Shown here piece by piece: positions 10,773 through 22,791 of a stretch of 64,000 nt of DNA. Location: assembly GCA_003254925.1 (NCBI GenBank), contig QANZ01029560.1:278506-342505 (forward strand), written 5' to 3'. Within the stretch, counting starts at the first letter, position 1; each line of letters begins with the position of its first letter. A program made the position numbers and the translations under genes. The notes beneath the pieces are model-generated. The model was given only the letters and a program-made list of their open reading frames with translations. It was not told where the DNA came from and ran no database searches. This DNA is from Chamaecrista fasciculata. Taxonomy: Eukaryota > Streptophyta > Magnoliopsida > Fabales > Fabaceae.

Positions 10773-13700
10773 TGAACAAGAAATAGAAGTGCAGAAAATA
10801 ATAGGAATGAATTCTGTATTATTGATGATGATGATGAATGAATAGAGCACTAAGCTATTTATAGAATCATAGCTTAGTGAAATACAGAAGATTAGTAGTT
10901 AACAGATTTAACAAACTCTGCATAACAGAATAACAGACTCTGCACTCTGAATAACTACTAACTAACTCTTACTAATATCAACTAACTGACTTATATTCTT
11001 ACATCCCCCCTCAAGTTGAGAGGGGTTACAAACCACACCCAACTTGCCAATTAGAAACGAAAACTGAGGCTGAGATATGATTTTAGTAAAAAGATCAGCC
11101 AGCTGCAACTGTGTGTTGACATGTTGAAGTTTAATAAACCCTTCCTTAAATCTCTGTCTAACTATGTGACAATCTATGTCAATATGTTTTGTTCTTTCGT
11201 GAAAAACCGGATTGGAAGCAATGTGTATAGCTGCCTTGTTGTCACATAGAAAAGGTATTGGAGTCTGGAAAGGTATAGCCAAATCTTTTAGCAAATAAGA
11301 AACCCAAAGGAGTTCACTTACACAAGAAGCCATGCTGCGATATTCTGCTTCACAAGAGGAACGTGAAACAGTTAATTGCTTTTTAGTTTTCCATGAAATA
11401 AGTGAGCCTCCTAACATAATGCAGTAACCTGTGACCGAACGCCTAGAAGTAGGACAAGCTGCCCAGTCTGAGTCACTATATGCCACTAATGAAAAATCAG
11501 AATCACTGTGATATAGTAATCCCATAGATGATGTACCCTTTAAATATCTGACCACAAGAAGAGCACTTTCCCAATGTGAAACAGTCGGAGCTGAAACATA
11601 CTGACTCAGCTGCTGAACTGGAAATGAAATATCAGGTCTGGTCATATTTAGATATAACAATCTGCCCACCAAACGCCTATAAGACTCAGGATCTTTGTAA
11701 CTAGGTGCATCTTCATCAAATTTATAACCTCTTTGCATTGGTAAAGGAGCTGGTTTAGCATCCTGTAAACCAGTATTATTAATAATATCCTGAATATATT
11801 TCTTCTGAGAAATGAAAGTTCCATTAGAAGACCGAGCTATCTCAATGCCTAAGAAATACTTAGCAAAACCCAGATCTTTAATTGTAAAAGTATCATCAAG
11901 AAACTTTTTAATCTGATTAATAGTGTCAAGACAAGTACCTGTGATTAGCACATCATCAACATATACAAGTAGTATAACAAATGCAGTAGCATTCTTCAGA
12001 ACAAACAAACAATGATCATGCTCAGATTGAACAAAACCATACTTTGTCAATTGAGTTGTAAACTCTGAATTCCACTCACGAGAAGCCTGCTTTAAACCAT
12101 ATAACGACCTTTTAAGCTTGCAAACCTCATTTTCTTTCACCTTAGAGTATCCCTGTGGAGGTTTTAAATATACCTCCTCATGTAGAAAACCATGCAAGAA
12201 AGCATTATTTATATCAAGCTGAAAAATAGGCCAATTATGAATAGTACTTATAGCCAAAACAATTCGAACTGTAACTTGCTTGGCAACCGGAGAATAACTG
12301 TCAAAATAATCAATACCTTCGACTTGATTATATCCTTTTGCAACCAATCTTGCTTTATATCTCTCCACAGTGCCATCGGGGTTCATCTTCACCTTAAAGA
12401 CCCATTTGGATCCAATTGCTTGCTTCCCTGTCGGTAAAGTTGTGATTTCCCAAGTATTATTAGACTCTAATGCAGATAACTCCTTGTCCATAGCAGCACG
12501 CCATTCAGGATACTTGATAGCTTCCTTATATGAATGAGGTTCTGTAATCTTACTAATATTTGTCATAAAAGCAGCATAATCTGTAGAATGAGTAATATTA
12601 GCAAGAGAATAAGAATTTGCAGAATCTGTAATGGTATTACAAATATAATCCTGCAGCCAAAGAGGTGGTTTGGTTGGTCTAGAAGATATTCGAGTTAATG
12701 GAGGAGTAGGATTAGGAGTAGGAGTAGAAAATTCTGTATTAGGCAAGGTTGTAGGTTCTGGATTAGGCAAGGTTGTAGGAGAAGGTAAATCAGGTATATT
12801 TTCTGTATTTGGTAAAGTAATCAAGGAATTATGGCTGGTGTTGGTAAGTTTTTTAGAAAATAATGGTGATTGAGAATCTGGAAAAGGAAATGGAAATGGA
12901 CAATCTGCACAATCTGTGGAATCCAAAAAAGGAAATTCATTTTCATGGAAAATAACATCACGGCTGACTAGAAACTTATTATTTTCCATATCATAAACCT
13001 TGTAAGCCTTCTGACCTGCTGCATACCCAAGAAACACACACCTAAAAGCTCTTGGAGCAAACTTATCTTTTAGTGGAATTGTGTTGGAAGCATAGCATAA
13101 GCAACCAAAACATCTCATTCTGTCAAAATCTGGAACCTTACTATATAATAACTCATATGGAGACTTCCAATTCAAAATAGCTGAAGGTAAACGATTTATA
13201 ATGAATGTAGCTGTTAGAATACTGTCTCCCCAAAATTTAATAGGCAAACCAGACTGAAAAATTAATGCACGAGCAACCTGCAGCAAGTGCTTATGTTTTC
13301 TCTCCACTATCCCATTCTGCTGTGGAGTATAAGCACATGATTTCTGATGTAAAATTCCCATATCTGTCAAAAACTTCCCCATTCTATTATTTACGAATTC
13401 AGTACCATTGTCAGTGCGAATTGCTTTGATCCTAGTACCAAATTGTGTTTGAATCATAGTGTAGAAAGCTGTAAATTTCTGGAACACTTGAGTTTTATCA
13501 ACCAATAAAATTGTCCAAGTTGCCCGGGTGTGATCATCAACAATTGTTAAAAAATAGCTTTCATTATTCATACTTTTGCACTTATAAGGACCCCATAAAT
13601 CCAAATGTACCAAATCAAAAGAACTATCAGCCCGAGAAGAACTAGATGTAAAAGATAATCTTTGTTGTTTTGCTTTATGACAAACATCACAGTTATCAAA

Positions 13701-15532
13701 ATCATCTGATACAGATACTGAAGTATGCTTCAAAACATTTATAGGGGCATGTCCTAAACGCTTATGCCACACTATAGATCTAGAATTTTTCTTTTCTGCT
13801 ACAAAGTTACAATGCGAAAATTGAGAACAATCCTGTTTCAAAACATAGAGATTCCCCACTGTATTTCCAATAGCCAATCTTTTCCTAGTCCTCTGGTCCT
13901 GTATGACACAAGAAACCTTATCAAACAAAACTGCAACATCACCAGTAATCACCCTCTTGACTGATAACAGATTATACTTGAAAGTTGGAATTAACAAAAC
14001 ATGTTGTAAGACCAAATTCCTATTTATGAAAACCTTCCCTGCCTTCTTAGTAGATAACTTCATACCATTAGGTAGATGAACTATAATAGGACTAGATAAA
14101 GTCTGGATATCATGCATTAGTTCTTCTCTAAAGCAAATATGACATGAGGCACCTGTATCAATAATCCACATATCACTATGAGCTAAAGATTGCAAAGAAA
14201 TATTACCTGCAAACTCTCCCAAAGTGACCACACTAGCATATTCCTCAGAAGTCGCTGTACTCTTAACCATCTTTGACAATTCTTGTTTCATTAACTGTGA
14301 TATCATAGCTGAAAATTCTGGTGTAAAGGCTTCTTTTGATGCATTAGATGTAGAATCAGCAAGATTTACCACTTGTGTCTTTCCCTGAGCATTTTTCTTC
14401 AGTTCAGTGAACCAATCTGGATACCCCACAAGCTTAAAACAAGCGTCCTTCAAATGCCCTGTAGCATGACAGTGTTCACACACCAACAGCTTCTTCAATT
14501 CTTTCTTCTTCTTCCAATCTTCCCCTGTCTTTGAAGTCTTTGGTATCAAAGCTCCAATTTCAGAAATACTCGTCCCGTAGGAAGATTTTGCATGCCGCTC
14601 TTGCTCAGAACGAATCACCATCGAATAAGCTCGAGCTACATCAGGTTGCGGATCCATATTGAGTATTTGATTACCCAATCCTTCATAAAACTCATTCAGC
14701 CCCATTACAAATTGAACCAACCGATCAGATGATTGCATTGCTAACAACTTCTCATGCGTACCACAAGAACAAACAGGTAAAGGCTGCAAACGACTCAATT
14801 CATCCCAGCATTTGTGCAACTTACCATAATACAAGGTTATAGAATCATTACCTTGTCGAATAGAATTCAATTCTCTGCGTATCTGCAGCAATTTCGGCCC
14901 ACTAGTAACACCGAACCTCCTTTCTAATTCACTCCATATAGCTTGCGAATTAGGAAAGTAAAGAAATGATTCCCTCATATTTTTGGAAATCGAATTCAAC
15001 AACCAAGACATGATCATTTGATCTGCCTTCTTCCAAGCCTTCGAACCTTCTTCATCCGTCGGCATTTTCAAAGTTCCATCCACGAAACCCATCTTCTCTT
15101 TCGATCCCAGTGCAATTTGCATCGCTGTACTCCATGGTAAGTAATTCGAACTATCCAATGGAGTTGAAACCAGAATCATCCCTGGTTGATCAGACGAATG
15201 CAACGCCCAAGAATACTCTTGAGTTTTCGTAACTCCATCAAGCACTCCATTTTCTTGATTCACCATCTTCTTCTTTCTTGAATACACCAAAGTCTCTGAT
15301 ACCATGAACAAGAAATAGAAGTGCAGAAAATAATAGGAATGAATTCTGTATTATTGATGATGATGAATGAATAGAGCACTAAGCTATTTATAGAATCATA
15401 GCTTAGTGAAATACAGAAGATTAGTAGTTAACAGATTTAACAAACTCTGCATAACAGAATAACAGACTCTGCACTCTGAATAACTACTAACTAACTCTTA
15501 CTAATATCAACTAACTGACTTATATTCTTACA
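10773..15532 (-). mobile_element. Ty1/Copia LTR retrotransposon, looks whole, very young
   Basis: The LTRs are 10773-11003 (3' LTR) and 15305-15532 (5' LTR), each with TG...CA ends. They differ, by eye, only by one 3-bp unit in a gat run. The 5-bp sequence attca lies directly outside both ends as target duplication. Next to the 5' LTR is a TGGTATCAGAG primer-binding site (initiator Met tRNA). Next to the 3' LTR is the complement of a purine tract. One long gag-pol frame fills the interior (minus strand, up to about 1434 residues from the likely start at 15266). Its order is gag, zinc knuckle, protease, integrase, reverse transcriptase, RNase H, which is the Copia order. Near-identical LTRs imply recent insertion. 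I do not assign a lineage within Copia. Confidence 0.95.
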
Positions 15533-15537
15533 ATTCA

Positions 15538-16392
15538 GCAGTCCAAATGGGACCCTACGAGCCATATGGATACTCATATAATTCTTTTATAGATGTAATC
15601 ATTATTCCATAATGCTATACACCAACCTTTTACACCAAAGATTACAGAATGAAATAATGGGAAAGCAAGGCATTAGCGTATCGATTAGTTCAAGATTCCA
15701 ATACAGGCTTTTTTTTATTTATCTTATGATCTTATATCTATATAGTATTGTTAAGAGATTATTAAATAAAGTTTAAGCTTTTTCATACTATAAATGATCA
15801 AAATTGCATTGTCCACCCCACCGTTCTTGCTAATATTTAAGCAAACCTGGATAACGCTTGCTGTTCTCTCCCTGTTTTCCTCTGTTTTTTTTCCCATTGA
15901 AAATAAGGGTTGACCTTTTGAGAAAAAAAAAGAGTTAAATATATAAATTCAGATAAACTTATCGAAAGTAATGATTTCCAATCTGAAAATGATATTACTA
16001 AAGGCTAGAAGATATATGTTAATGTGAATGTGATGTAGCGTTTTGAATTTGAATATATATATATATATATATGTATATGGGAATAGCTGGCCATGTTCAC
16101 TGCACAATAAGTGGGGGGAGCCACTTTAAATTTGTTAGATGTATATATGGTGGTATGCTATTTCTTCTGTAGAAATGGCAGACAATTTTAGATGCCTTCA
16201 CTTTCATATTCTCTTAATAATGCTCACTAATCATGTTCCATTTTGTCATCAATGAGAGTGAAAATATGGGAGTGAAGAAAATCTTATGACATTATGATCT
16301 ATTATTTGACCAAAGTGGCCCTGATTTGAAGTATTGGAGAAGGAGAGGAAGTGAGGACAGTATGGTAATCTAAAATTTGATACAAACATAAC
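15538..16392. other. intergenic, AT-rich, one (AT)n microsatellite
   Basis: No gene is recognised. A run of about ten AT dinucleotides lies at 16053-16073. From 16249 the sequence belongs to the unique region that is later duplicated around the Mutator-like element. Confidence 0.6.
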
Positions 16393-16514
16393 AGTTCTTT
16401 TGTGTGGAACAATGAACAATGAGAAAGCAATTTGTGGAAAGTTAGGCATACCGTACCATATGAGACAGACAGTGATGAAATTCTTGTATGATGAAATCTG
16501 AAGAAAGAAAAAAG
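16393..16514. repeat. left copy of a ~120-bp direct repeat flanking the Pack-MULE
   Basis: This segment, from agttcttttgtgtggaac to gaagaaagaaaaaag, reappears at 17553-17688 on the other side of the transposon. It has one substitution (ac-a-atg to ac-g-atg) and about 12 extra bases in the right copy. Classic target duplications are 9 bp for Mutator elements, so this is far too long to be one. Confidence 0.85.
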
Positions 16515-17551
16515 AGTCCCTCAGTTATGCTCAGTGTTCCAAATTGGTCCCTCAATTATTTTTCGTTCCATATTGGTCCCCCAGTTATGCAAAATTTAAC
16601 AAAGTTGGTCCCTTTAACAAATTCCATCCATTTTTCCGTTAAAAAAAAGATAAAATTGATTTTTAACTCCTAAAAGTTTAAATTTTTTGCATTAAGGACC
16701 GTTTTCTCTATAATAGAACCAAAATATAAGAAAGAAGAAATACATGAGGATTTTAGTTTAATTTACACCAAAAAAACAACCTCCTCTCTCTCCCCCTCTC
16801 TCCAGACCTTCGAGCCCTTTGCCACCACCAGCACCGCCGCTTTTCCTACAAACTCCTCCGACGCGCCACCAACTCCTTCTCGCCGTCGACGCAGCTCGGA
16901 CATGGCGGATTCGGCTCCTTTCACAAGGCCACTCTCCCTGCCGGTCAAAACGTAGCTCTCAAGCCAAGTAACGTCTTGGTCGATGCCGATTTCGCCGCGA
17001 AAATAGGGGATTTCGACCTTGCTAGGTTGAAAACAGAGAATCTGGAGATGGTGGAGGAGAATGGGAGAGAAGGAGGTGAAAGCGAAGACAAGAAGAATAA
17101 GGATGGGGTCGCCGCCGTCGACATAGGTGATGACCACGGCACGATTTTGGAGGAGGCGGAGAGTATTGCCACCACTGGATTCGAAGAAGGTAGTGCAGTC
17201 GTCGATCGCTCGCCGGAGAGTTGCATAGTCAGGACCTTGGATTCTGAAGCTTAGAGAGAGAGAGAGGAGGTTGTTTTTTTGTGTAAATTAAACTAAAACC
17301 GCCATGTATTTCTTCTTTCTTACATTTTGGTTCTATTATAGAGAAAACGGTCCTTAATGCAAAAAATTTAAACGTTTAGGAGTTAAAAATCAATTTTATC
17401 TTTTTTTTAACAGAAAAATTGATGGAAACTGTTAAAGGGACCAACTTTGTTAAATTTTGCATAACTGGGGGACCAATATGGAACGAAAAATAACTGAAGG
17501 ACCAATTTGGAACACTGAGCATAACTGGGGGACCAAAATAGGACTTTGGCC
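16515..17551 (+). mobile_element. Pack-MULE-type element carrying a kinase gene fragment
   Basis: Long inverted repeats of about 270-290 bp (16515-16785 and 17262-17551) enclose a GC-rich core. The repeats contain blocks such as 'ttggtcc' repeats, 'ttccgttaaaa', 'ctataatagaaccaaaat' and 'gtttaattt'. The right end is complete (ccaaaataggactttggcc). The left end lacks roughly the outer 20 bp compared with the right and with the related elements at 30396 and 40590. The core is captured host sequence, described separately. Long TIRs plus captured exons are the hallmark of Pack-MULEs. No transposase is present, so it is non-autonomous. Confidence 0.75.
16760..17254 (+). pseudogene. captured receptor-like kinase fragment (At2g45590-like) inside the MULE
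   Basis: One open frame, in the phase of the ATG at 16976, runs through the core to the stop at 17254. Its first part reads RRFSYKLLRRATNSF, then LGHGGFG (glycine-rich ATP loop), then KATLPAGQNVALK (strand with the ATP-binding Lys). It then jumps directly to PSNVLVDADFAAKIGDF and LARLKTE, the catalytic and activation segments. The roughly 100 residues normally between them are absent, including helix C and the HxD motif. The metal-binding DFG is DFD here. The downstream acidic insert (GREGGESEDKKNKDG and following) fits the At2g45590/At4g25390 group of plant kinases. No ATG exists at the front of the frame; the internal ATG at 16976 would give 92 residues. It cannot encode a working kinase. 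The frame has nevertheless stayed open, so it may be young or may be transcribed from the element. Confidence 0.75.
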
Positions 17552-17552
17552 A

Positions 17553-17688
17553 AGTTCTTTTGTGTGGAACAATGAACGATGAGAAAGCAATTTGTGGAAA
17601 GTTAGGCATACCGTACCATATGAGACAGACAGTGATGAAATCCAAGAGGAAGATTCTTGTATGATGAAATCTGAAGAAAGAAAAAAGA
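17553..17688. repeat. right copy of the ~120-bp direct repeat flanking the Pack-MULE
   Basis: It matches 16393-16514 and carries the extra ccaagaggaag after 'gatgaaat'. After 17688 the sequence continues into unrelated single-copy DNA, while the left copy runs straight into the transposon. Confidence 0.85.
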
Positions 17689-18183
17689 CTGAAACATGAA
17701 TAGCTTTCCTACAAACATAGCCATCTGCATATTTATATTATTAGATCAAGCACTTACCACCAAGTTAAATGCTATAATTTTTAATAAGGATACAACTCTA
17801 TTTCTTTAATATACAGTCGAGCAAACGCCTAAGTGTTTATGACTCAGCTTTACACCTCCTGAGCCTCAGTCACGAGACAATTGCTGTCACATCTAGACTA
17901 ACATACATATATACTGTCAGTTGTGATGTCCGTATGTAAGTCACTATCAGAAAAATGTACTTTTTCTTGATTATACTTCAACCAAAGGTTGCTTGTATAT
18001 ATATATATATTCATATTCTGCCATACTCATTGGTCCTTCATTCTTGGCAAAACTGACTAGAAAGTATAGAATCCTTCATCCAGTGATTCTTAGGTCTCTC
18101 ACTGCCTTTCTGTTTGAGCACAAAGACCACAAAAGTACAACCCAAATGGGTGATCAAATATTTCATTCTTGTCAAGTGTTGAC
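17689..18183. other. intergenic, no gene recognised
   Basis: AT-rich sequence with a short (AT)n at 17996-18010. The small open frame starting at 17993 has no recognisable content. Confidence 0.5.
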
Positions 18184-18560
18184 AAGAAAGAAATATTTGA
18201 GGGAGCAGTCCTCTGAGTTGGATGAAATGTTTAGTTTAAGCCATCAGTTTCCTTTACAAGTTCATCACTGACTTGGCTAATGCACTTTTTTAATGAGGAT
18301 TATCATATGATAGAGGGACAAATTAATTCAACGTGATTGTCGGCTCTTCAATGCTGACAAAAGATGATGCTGTCTCCATCAAACTCACATGAAGCATGCT
18401 ATTCAAATAGGACAGAAACTGATATGTTAACAATATGAACCGTGTACTATCGATTGAGTTACTCGTTCATTACCACAAACTGATATGTTAACAATATGTC
18501 AAATTCTTGTATTGTCCAGGTTATAGAATGGCCTACAGTGCATTGTAGTGGTACACCAAA
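18184..18560. repeat. diverged copy of the DXR 3' flank
   Basis: This segment is clearly related to 22792-23250, just downstream of DXR. Shared blocks include gagggagca, 'ttggatgaaatgtt', 'ttcaacgtgatt', 'gctgacaaaa', 'atgtcaaattc', 'tgtattg' and 'atggcctacagtgca'. Order and orientation are the same, with many small differences, so this is an old local duplication. I recognise no coding exon in either copy. Confidence 0.75.
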
Positions 18561-18661
18561 CAATATCAAAGGCACCTTCTTTTTAACAGAAGCTTGAATT
18601 ACAAACTCCGAAATCCTCAAAATATTTCCTTTATCTTTGCTAGTTTAATGAGAAAGAAATG

Positions 18662-20038
18662 TGATAGAACTCGTTGAATACTTCACTAATATCTTAGAGA
18701 ATATTTGATAAAACAGTGCCAATACAAGCTAAGATACTATCATAAACATAAACACAAATATAGAGAATGAAACTCTAAAGTCTTGGCGAGAGGCCAAGTC
18801 TCTCCCAATTCCCAAATTATCCTAACCAATTCCCTACCTTTCTCTTTCCCAAAACCCTATTTAAAAGCCTACAAAACCCTCACCTTCACTATGGACCCAG
18901 GCCAATAACAATGGGCTTATCAATACCAGCCCCTGCAAGTTTCACCTTGTCCTCAAGGTGAAGGTGAAAATGTTGAGGTTGCATCATAATAAAATTTAGA
19001 GAGTACTTTCCTAAGGACACCTAAATCATTTTATCCATGTCTTGATCACCTTCTTCTTGGAGAGAGAGTTCCTTTAAACTTGACTGTTATTGAATTGACT
19101 TTAGAAGAGATTGAAGGGAAAATACGGCCTTTTCCCATGAAGAATTATCTTGCTATTTTGTTTCAGTTTTTCCCCTTTTCCCCCTTCATGATGCTGCATT
19201 TCAATCTCTTACCCACTAAATTTCAGTTGCTGACTCGCCAATTGGATTATTTGTGAATTTGGGTTTAAGGTAATCCAAAATGGACTCAAACAGCTGAGAA
19301 GTTTTAATATGTCTAAATTGGGCCAAATAAAATAATAGCAAGTCTAGAAGTTTTAATAAATTCAAACTGGGCCAAGAAAAAAAAAATTGTCATAAAGCCC
19401 AACTTTATAATATTTTACTTTTAGCTTTGCGCCTCTACCACATTTAATCCTATTTACCCTATTCAAACCCCAATATTTCTTCTCCTTACCTTTATCTTTC
19501 TTCTCTTCCGCCACCAACGGAAAAGAATGTACTCTTTTCTTATCTTTTTTCTCATAGTGCTCATTTTTCTCCTCTTTTTCCTCTTCTACCATTAAGAAGA
19601 AAGTTTTCTTCTCTTTTCCCTCTCTTCTTTCCTCTTCTGTCGTCAAGAAGACAGTGTTTCTATTGCATACCTCCTTAATGAGGTCAAGACTGTAAAGCTC
19701 TTCTCCATTTCTTCTACTCGTCCCTCCATTCTACTCTTGACCATTCCTTCAAAGCATCAACAAATTTTTTCAAAGTTATAAAGCTCTGATACCAATTAAT
19801 AGAACCCGCTGAATACTTCACTGATATTATAAAGAATATTTGATAAAACAGTGTCAATACAAGCTAAGACACTATCAAAAACATAAACATGAACATAGAG
19901 AATGAAACCCTTGAGGCCAATTCTCTCCCAACTAATCCTAACCAATTCCTTACCTTTCCCTTTCTAAAAACCCTATTTAGAAGCCTACAAAACCCTCACA
20001 TTCACTATGGGCCTAGCCCAATAACTTTGGGTCTATCA
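18662..20038 (-). mobile_element. small non-autonomous LTR retroelement (TRIM-like), older
   Basis: Diverged direct repeats at 18662-18922 (3' LTR) and 19797-20038 (5' LTR) are bounded by the 5-bp target duplication aaatg (18657-18661 and 20039-20043). Beside the right LTR, on the minus strand, is a TGGTATCAGAGC primer-binding site. Beside the left LTR is a purine tract (gcaggggctgg). The 874-bp interior carries no recognisable gag or pol, so it depended on another element for mobility. The LTRs differ at many positions, so it is clearly older than the two Copia elements here. The Lys/Glu-rich frame at 19362-19646 is low-complexity sequence. Confidence 0.85.
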
Positions 20039-20300
20039 AAATGTAATTTAAAAAGGCAGCAAAACTAAAAAAGAAGCCATCGGACAATCAAATTATCTAA
20101 AATAATTATATATGAGTACAATGAAAGATGGTACAATATTAGCTAGGAATCATATATTTAAATTAGAGATCTTATATTCAAAGAATCACTCAAGAAAACC
20201 CAGGTTTTTTTTTTTGCCTGACAAGAAAACCCAGGTTTTAAAATACACACACCTAACCTAAAAATGAATTAGGTTGGGCCTTGGTTATGAGCAGCCCTAA

Positions 20301-20714
20301 GGGCCTGTTTGGGGATGGGGCATCCCAAACTCATCCCATTCTAATCCTAATCTCAACCTAAAATTTTATGAACAGTTCAGTTTGGGTGTTTGTCTGGCAC
20401 ATAATCTCATCTCATCTCATCCAAATCATCATCTCATCCAAATCATCATCCCATTTATCATACATTTACTAATCTACCCCTATTTATATACCTATATTTA
20501 CCTACACTCTAATACAAATATAAAAAAGATAATTAGACAAAATAGTAATTTTACATACCCTCATTTATTACACTTATAATTTTCTCTCTCTCCATCATTT
20601 CTTATTAATTTTTTTTCTCTCCCTCTCACTCACTCACAAACACACACAAACTTCTCTCTCTCCTTTTCTCTCTATCTCTCACACACCCACCTACCCACTC
20701 CCTCTCTCTCCCTC

Positions 20715-20745
<31 letters not shown>

Positions 20746-22061
20746 TTATATTATATATATATAATTTATATTAATTTAATTAAACAAAGATGTTTTTGTC
20801 CATTTGTAATGTTGTTTTTTTTAGTCCCAACATTTCTCTATTTCTTTTGAGTAAAATATACAATTGAATCCCTAAATTATTTTTTAAGTTACAATCTTCT
20901 ATTCTATTTACTGTATTTTTTTAAAAAAAAGAAAAAAATTACTTATCTTCACTTTTATAGGCATTTTAGTCCTCAAACTATGAGCTCAATTTCCTTGGCT
21001 AGTAAAACTATTTTTTGTTTAGTTTTTTTCTCAAACTATGAAAATAGTTTGATTTTGGTCCTCAAACTATTTGTTGTTCTAAATTCGTGTCCAAATTCAT
21101 CCGATGATTATGCGCTATGGATAATGGAGAAATAACGGTTATTTTTTTGTTGGGAAAATACACAAGTTTCCATGTGTTTGTTATTTTTCTGGTTCGAATC
21201 ATGGGTAGCAAAAAAATTGCAATGTTGTTTTGTTGGGAAATTACAAAGTTATGGACCAAATTGTACATTTACAATCATTTCCATATTACTTGCATTCTGG
21301 TCCCACGATATTGTTTGTTATTTTTTGCACCTTGCAAATAAAAAATATACCCGATTGTTGACGGTACAAGCTTTGTTCGAGCCCCGAGTACAGATATTAG
21401 GGACCGATTCTTTGGACCGATACAATGTTATGGACCAAATTTTATGTTTACAATACTTTTCATGTTATTTGCATTCTAGTCCCCAAAATATTACTTATTA
21501 TTTTCTTTATATTCAAATTCATAAATGTGCCCCATTATTCATGGCTGTGATTCTCTACGAGCTTTGAATTATCACTCACACATGTTAGGGATTGATTAAT
21601 TGGCCGGATACAAATTTATGGACCAAATTGCATTCTCAAAAGAATTTTAATTTTATTTTCATTTTGCCCCATAATCTCATCCAATAGGATGGACCAAAAT
21701 CCATCATCCTATAGGATTGAGAAATCACGCTTTCCAAGAGCATCTCATCCAAATATCATCCCAGTCAAACCCCAGTCAAACCCCACCCAAACACCTATCA
21801 TCTCATCTCAATCTCAATCTCAACATCATTATTTCATACCATTTCTACCCCTATACAAATTAAAAAAAATCCATAATCATATTTCAACCAACCACAATCA
21901 TTACATACCCTTTTATATAATTTCACACCCTATTATACATCATTTTCTCTCAAACCATCCAAACACTTCATCTCATCCTAATTTCAACATCATCTCATCT
22001 CATCTCATAGGTTGAGATTGGATTGAGATTGGATTGAACTTACAAGTTCCCAAACAGGCCC
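20301..22061. mobile_element. PIF/Harbinger-type element with TAA target duplication
   Basis: The ends are GGGCCTGTTTGGG and its exact complement CCCAAACAGGCCC. TAA lies directly outside both ends (20298-20300 and 22062-22064), the 3-bp target duplication expected of PIF/Harbinger elements. Next to both termini are runs of 'atctcatc' type repeats. The middle has an (AT)n tract (20717-20765) and an imperfect tandem repeat of about 180-188 bp starting at 21255, 21434 and (partial) 21622. No transposase frame is recognisable, so it is non-autonomous at 1.76 kb. The frames at 20382 and 21689 are translations of these repeats. Confidence 0.8.
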
Positions 22062-22180
22062 TAAGTCTAGCTAGCCTGCATAGGAGAGCTAAAAGCATAA
22101 AAGGTGCAAACTAAGGATAGAAATATAACTGATGAGTAAAATTGGTTTGAAATAAATAACTTTAAACTGGAAATAGCTTA

Positions 22181-22473
22181 CATGTCATGCTGATGTGTTG
22201 CAAGCCACATCATATGGGATGCTGACATGTCCCATGCCATGTCATATGGTATTCTGACCTGTCCTGTGTCATGTCATGCAAGAGGCTGACTTGTCCTATG
22301 CCATGTCATATAGGATGCTGATGTGTCATGTGCCACACATCTTATGGGATGCTGACGTGTCCTGTCCCATGTCACAACGGATGCTGACATGTTCTGTGCT
22401 AAGTCATATGCGGTGATGATGTGCTGTGCCATGTCATATGGTGTGATGATGTGTCCTATACCACATCATATGG
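22181..22473. repeat. minisatellite, about nine copies of a 30-34 bp unit
   Basis: The repeated unit is close to atgctgacgtgtcctgtgcc followed by atgtcatatgg. I count about nine units, each diverged from the next by several bases. It lies about 1.3 kb beyond the DXR stop codon. Nothing coding is seen. Confidence 0.85.
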
Positions 22474-22791
22474 AAAGCTTATGTGTATCATTTATACTCC
22501 TTTCTCTGCCGGAAACCTAACCCACCAGTGCCTTTAGTTCCATCATCTCACAACTAAAATTTTACCTGGAGACGCAGGAAATCTAAATCTATTACATTAA
22601 TCTATTATTTGAATCTTGTCATTTTCTCATTATGTATTACAGTGACAAGTTATGCTAGTAATTGGTTCTTATTGTTATGGATGACAAAGGGCATATATCA
22701 AAATTGGTTTAGTAAATTTATTCCCCAACAAGTATATGGGAAACCTTAAATGAAATCTGTATTCTATAGGTGCTTCCAGCAGCCACATTTC

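Noticed and set aside
16249-17645. Two small frames sharing MPNFPQIAFS
   Set aside because: They share sequence only because they overlap the 120-bp flanking duplication; not a gene pair.
19362-19646. Lys/Glu-rich 94-residue minus-strand frame
   Set aside because: It is low-complexity interior of the small non-autonomous LTR element and matches no protein family.
22181-22473. CRISPR-like repeat array
   Set aside because: Units are contiguous and diverged with no spacers, in a plant genome; it is a minisatellite.
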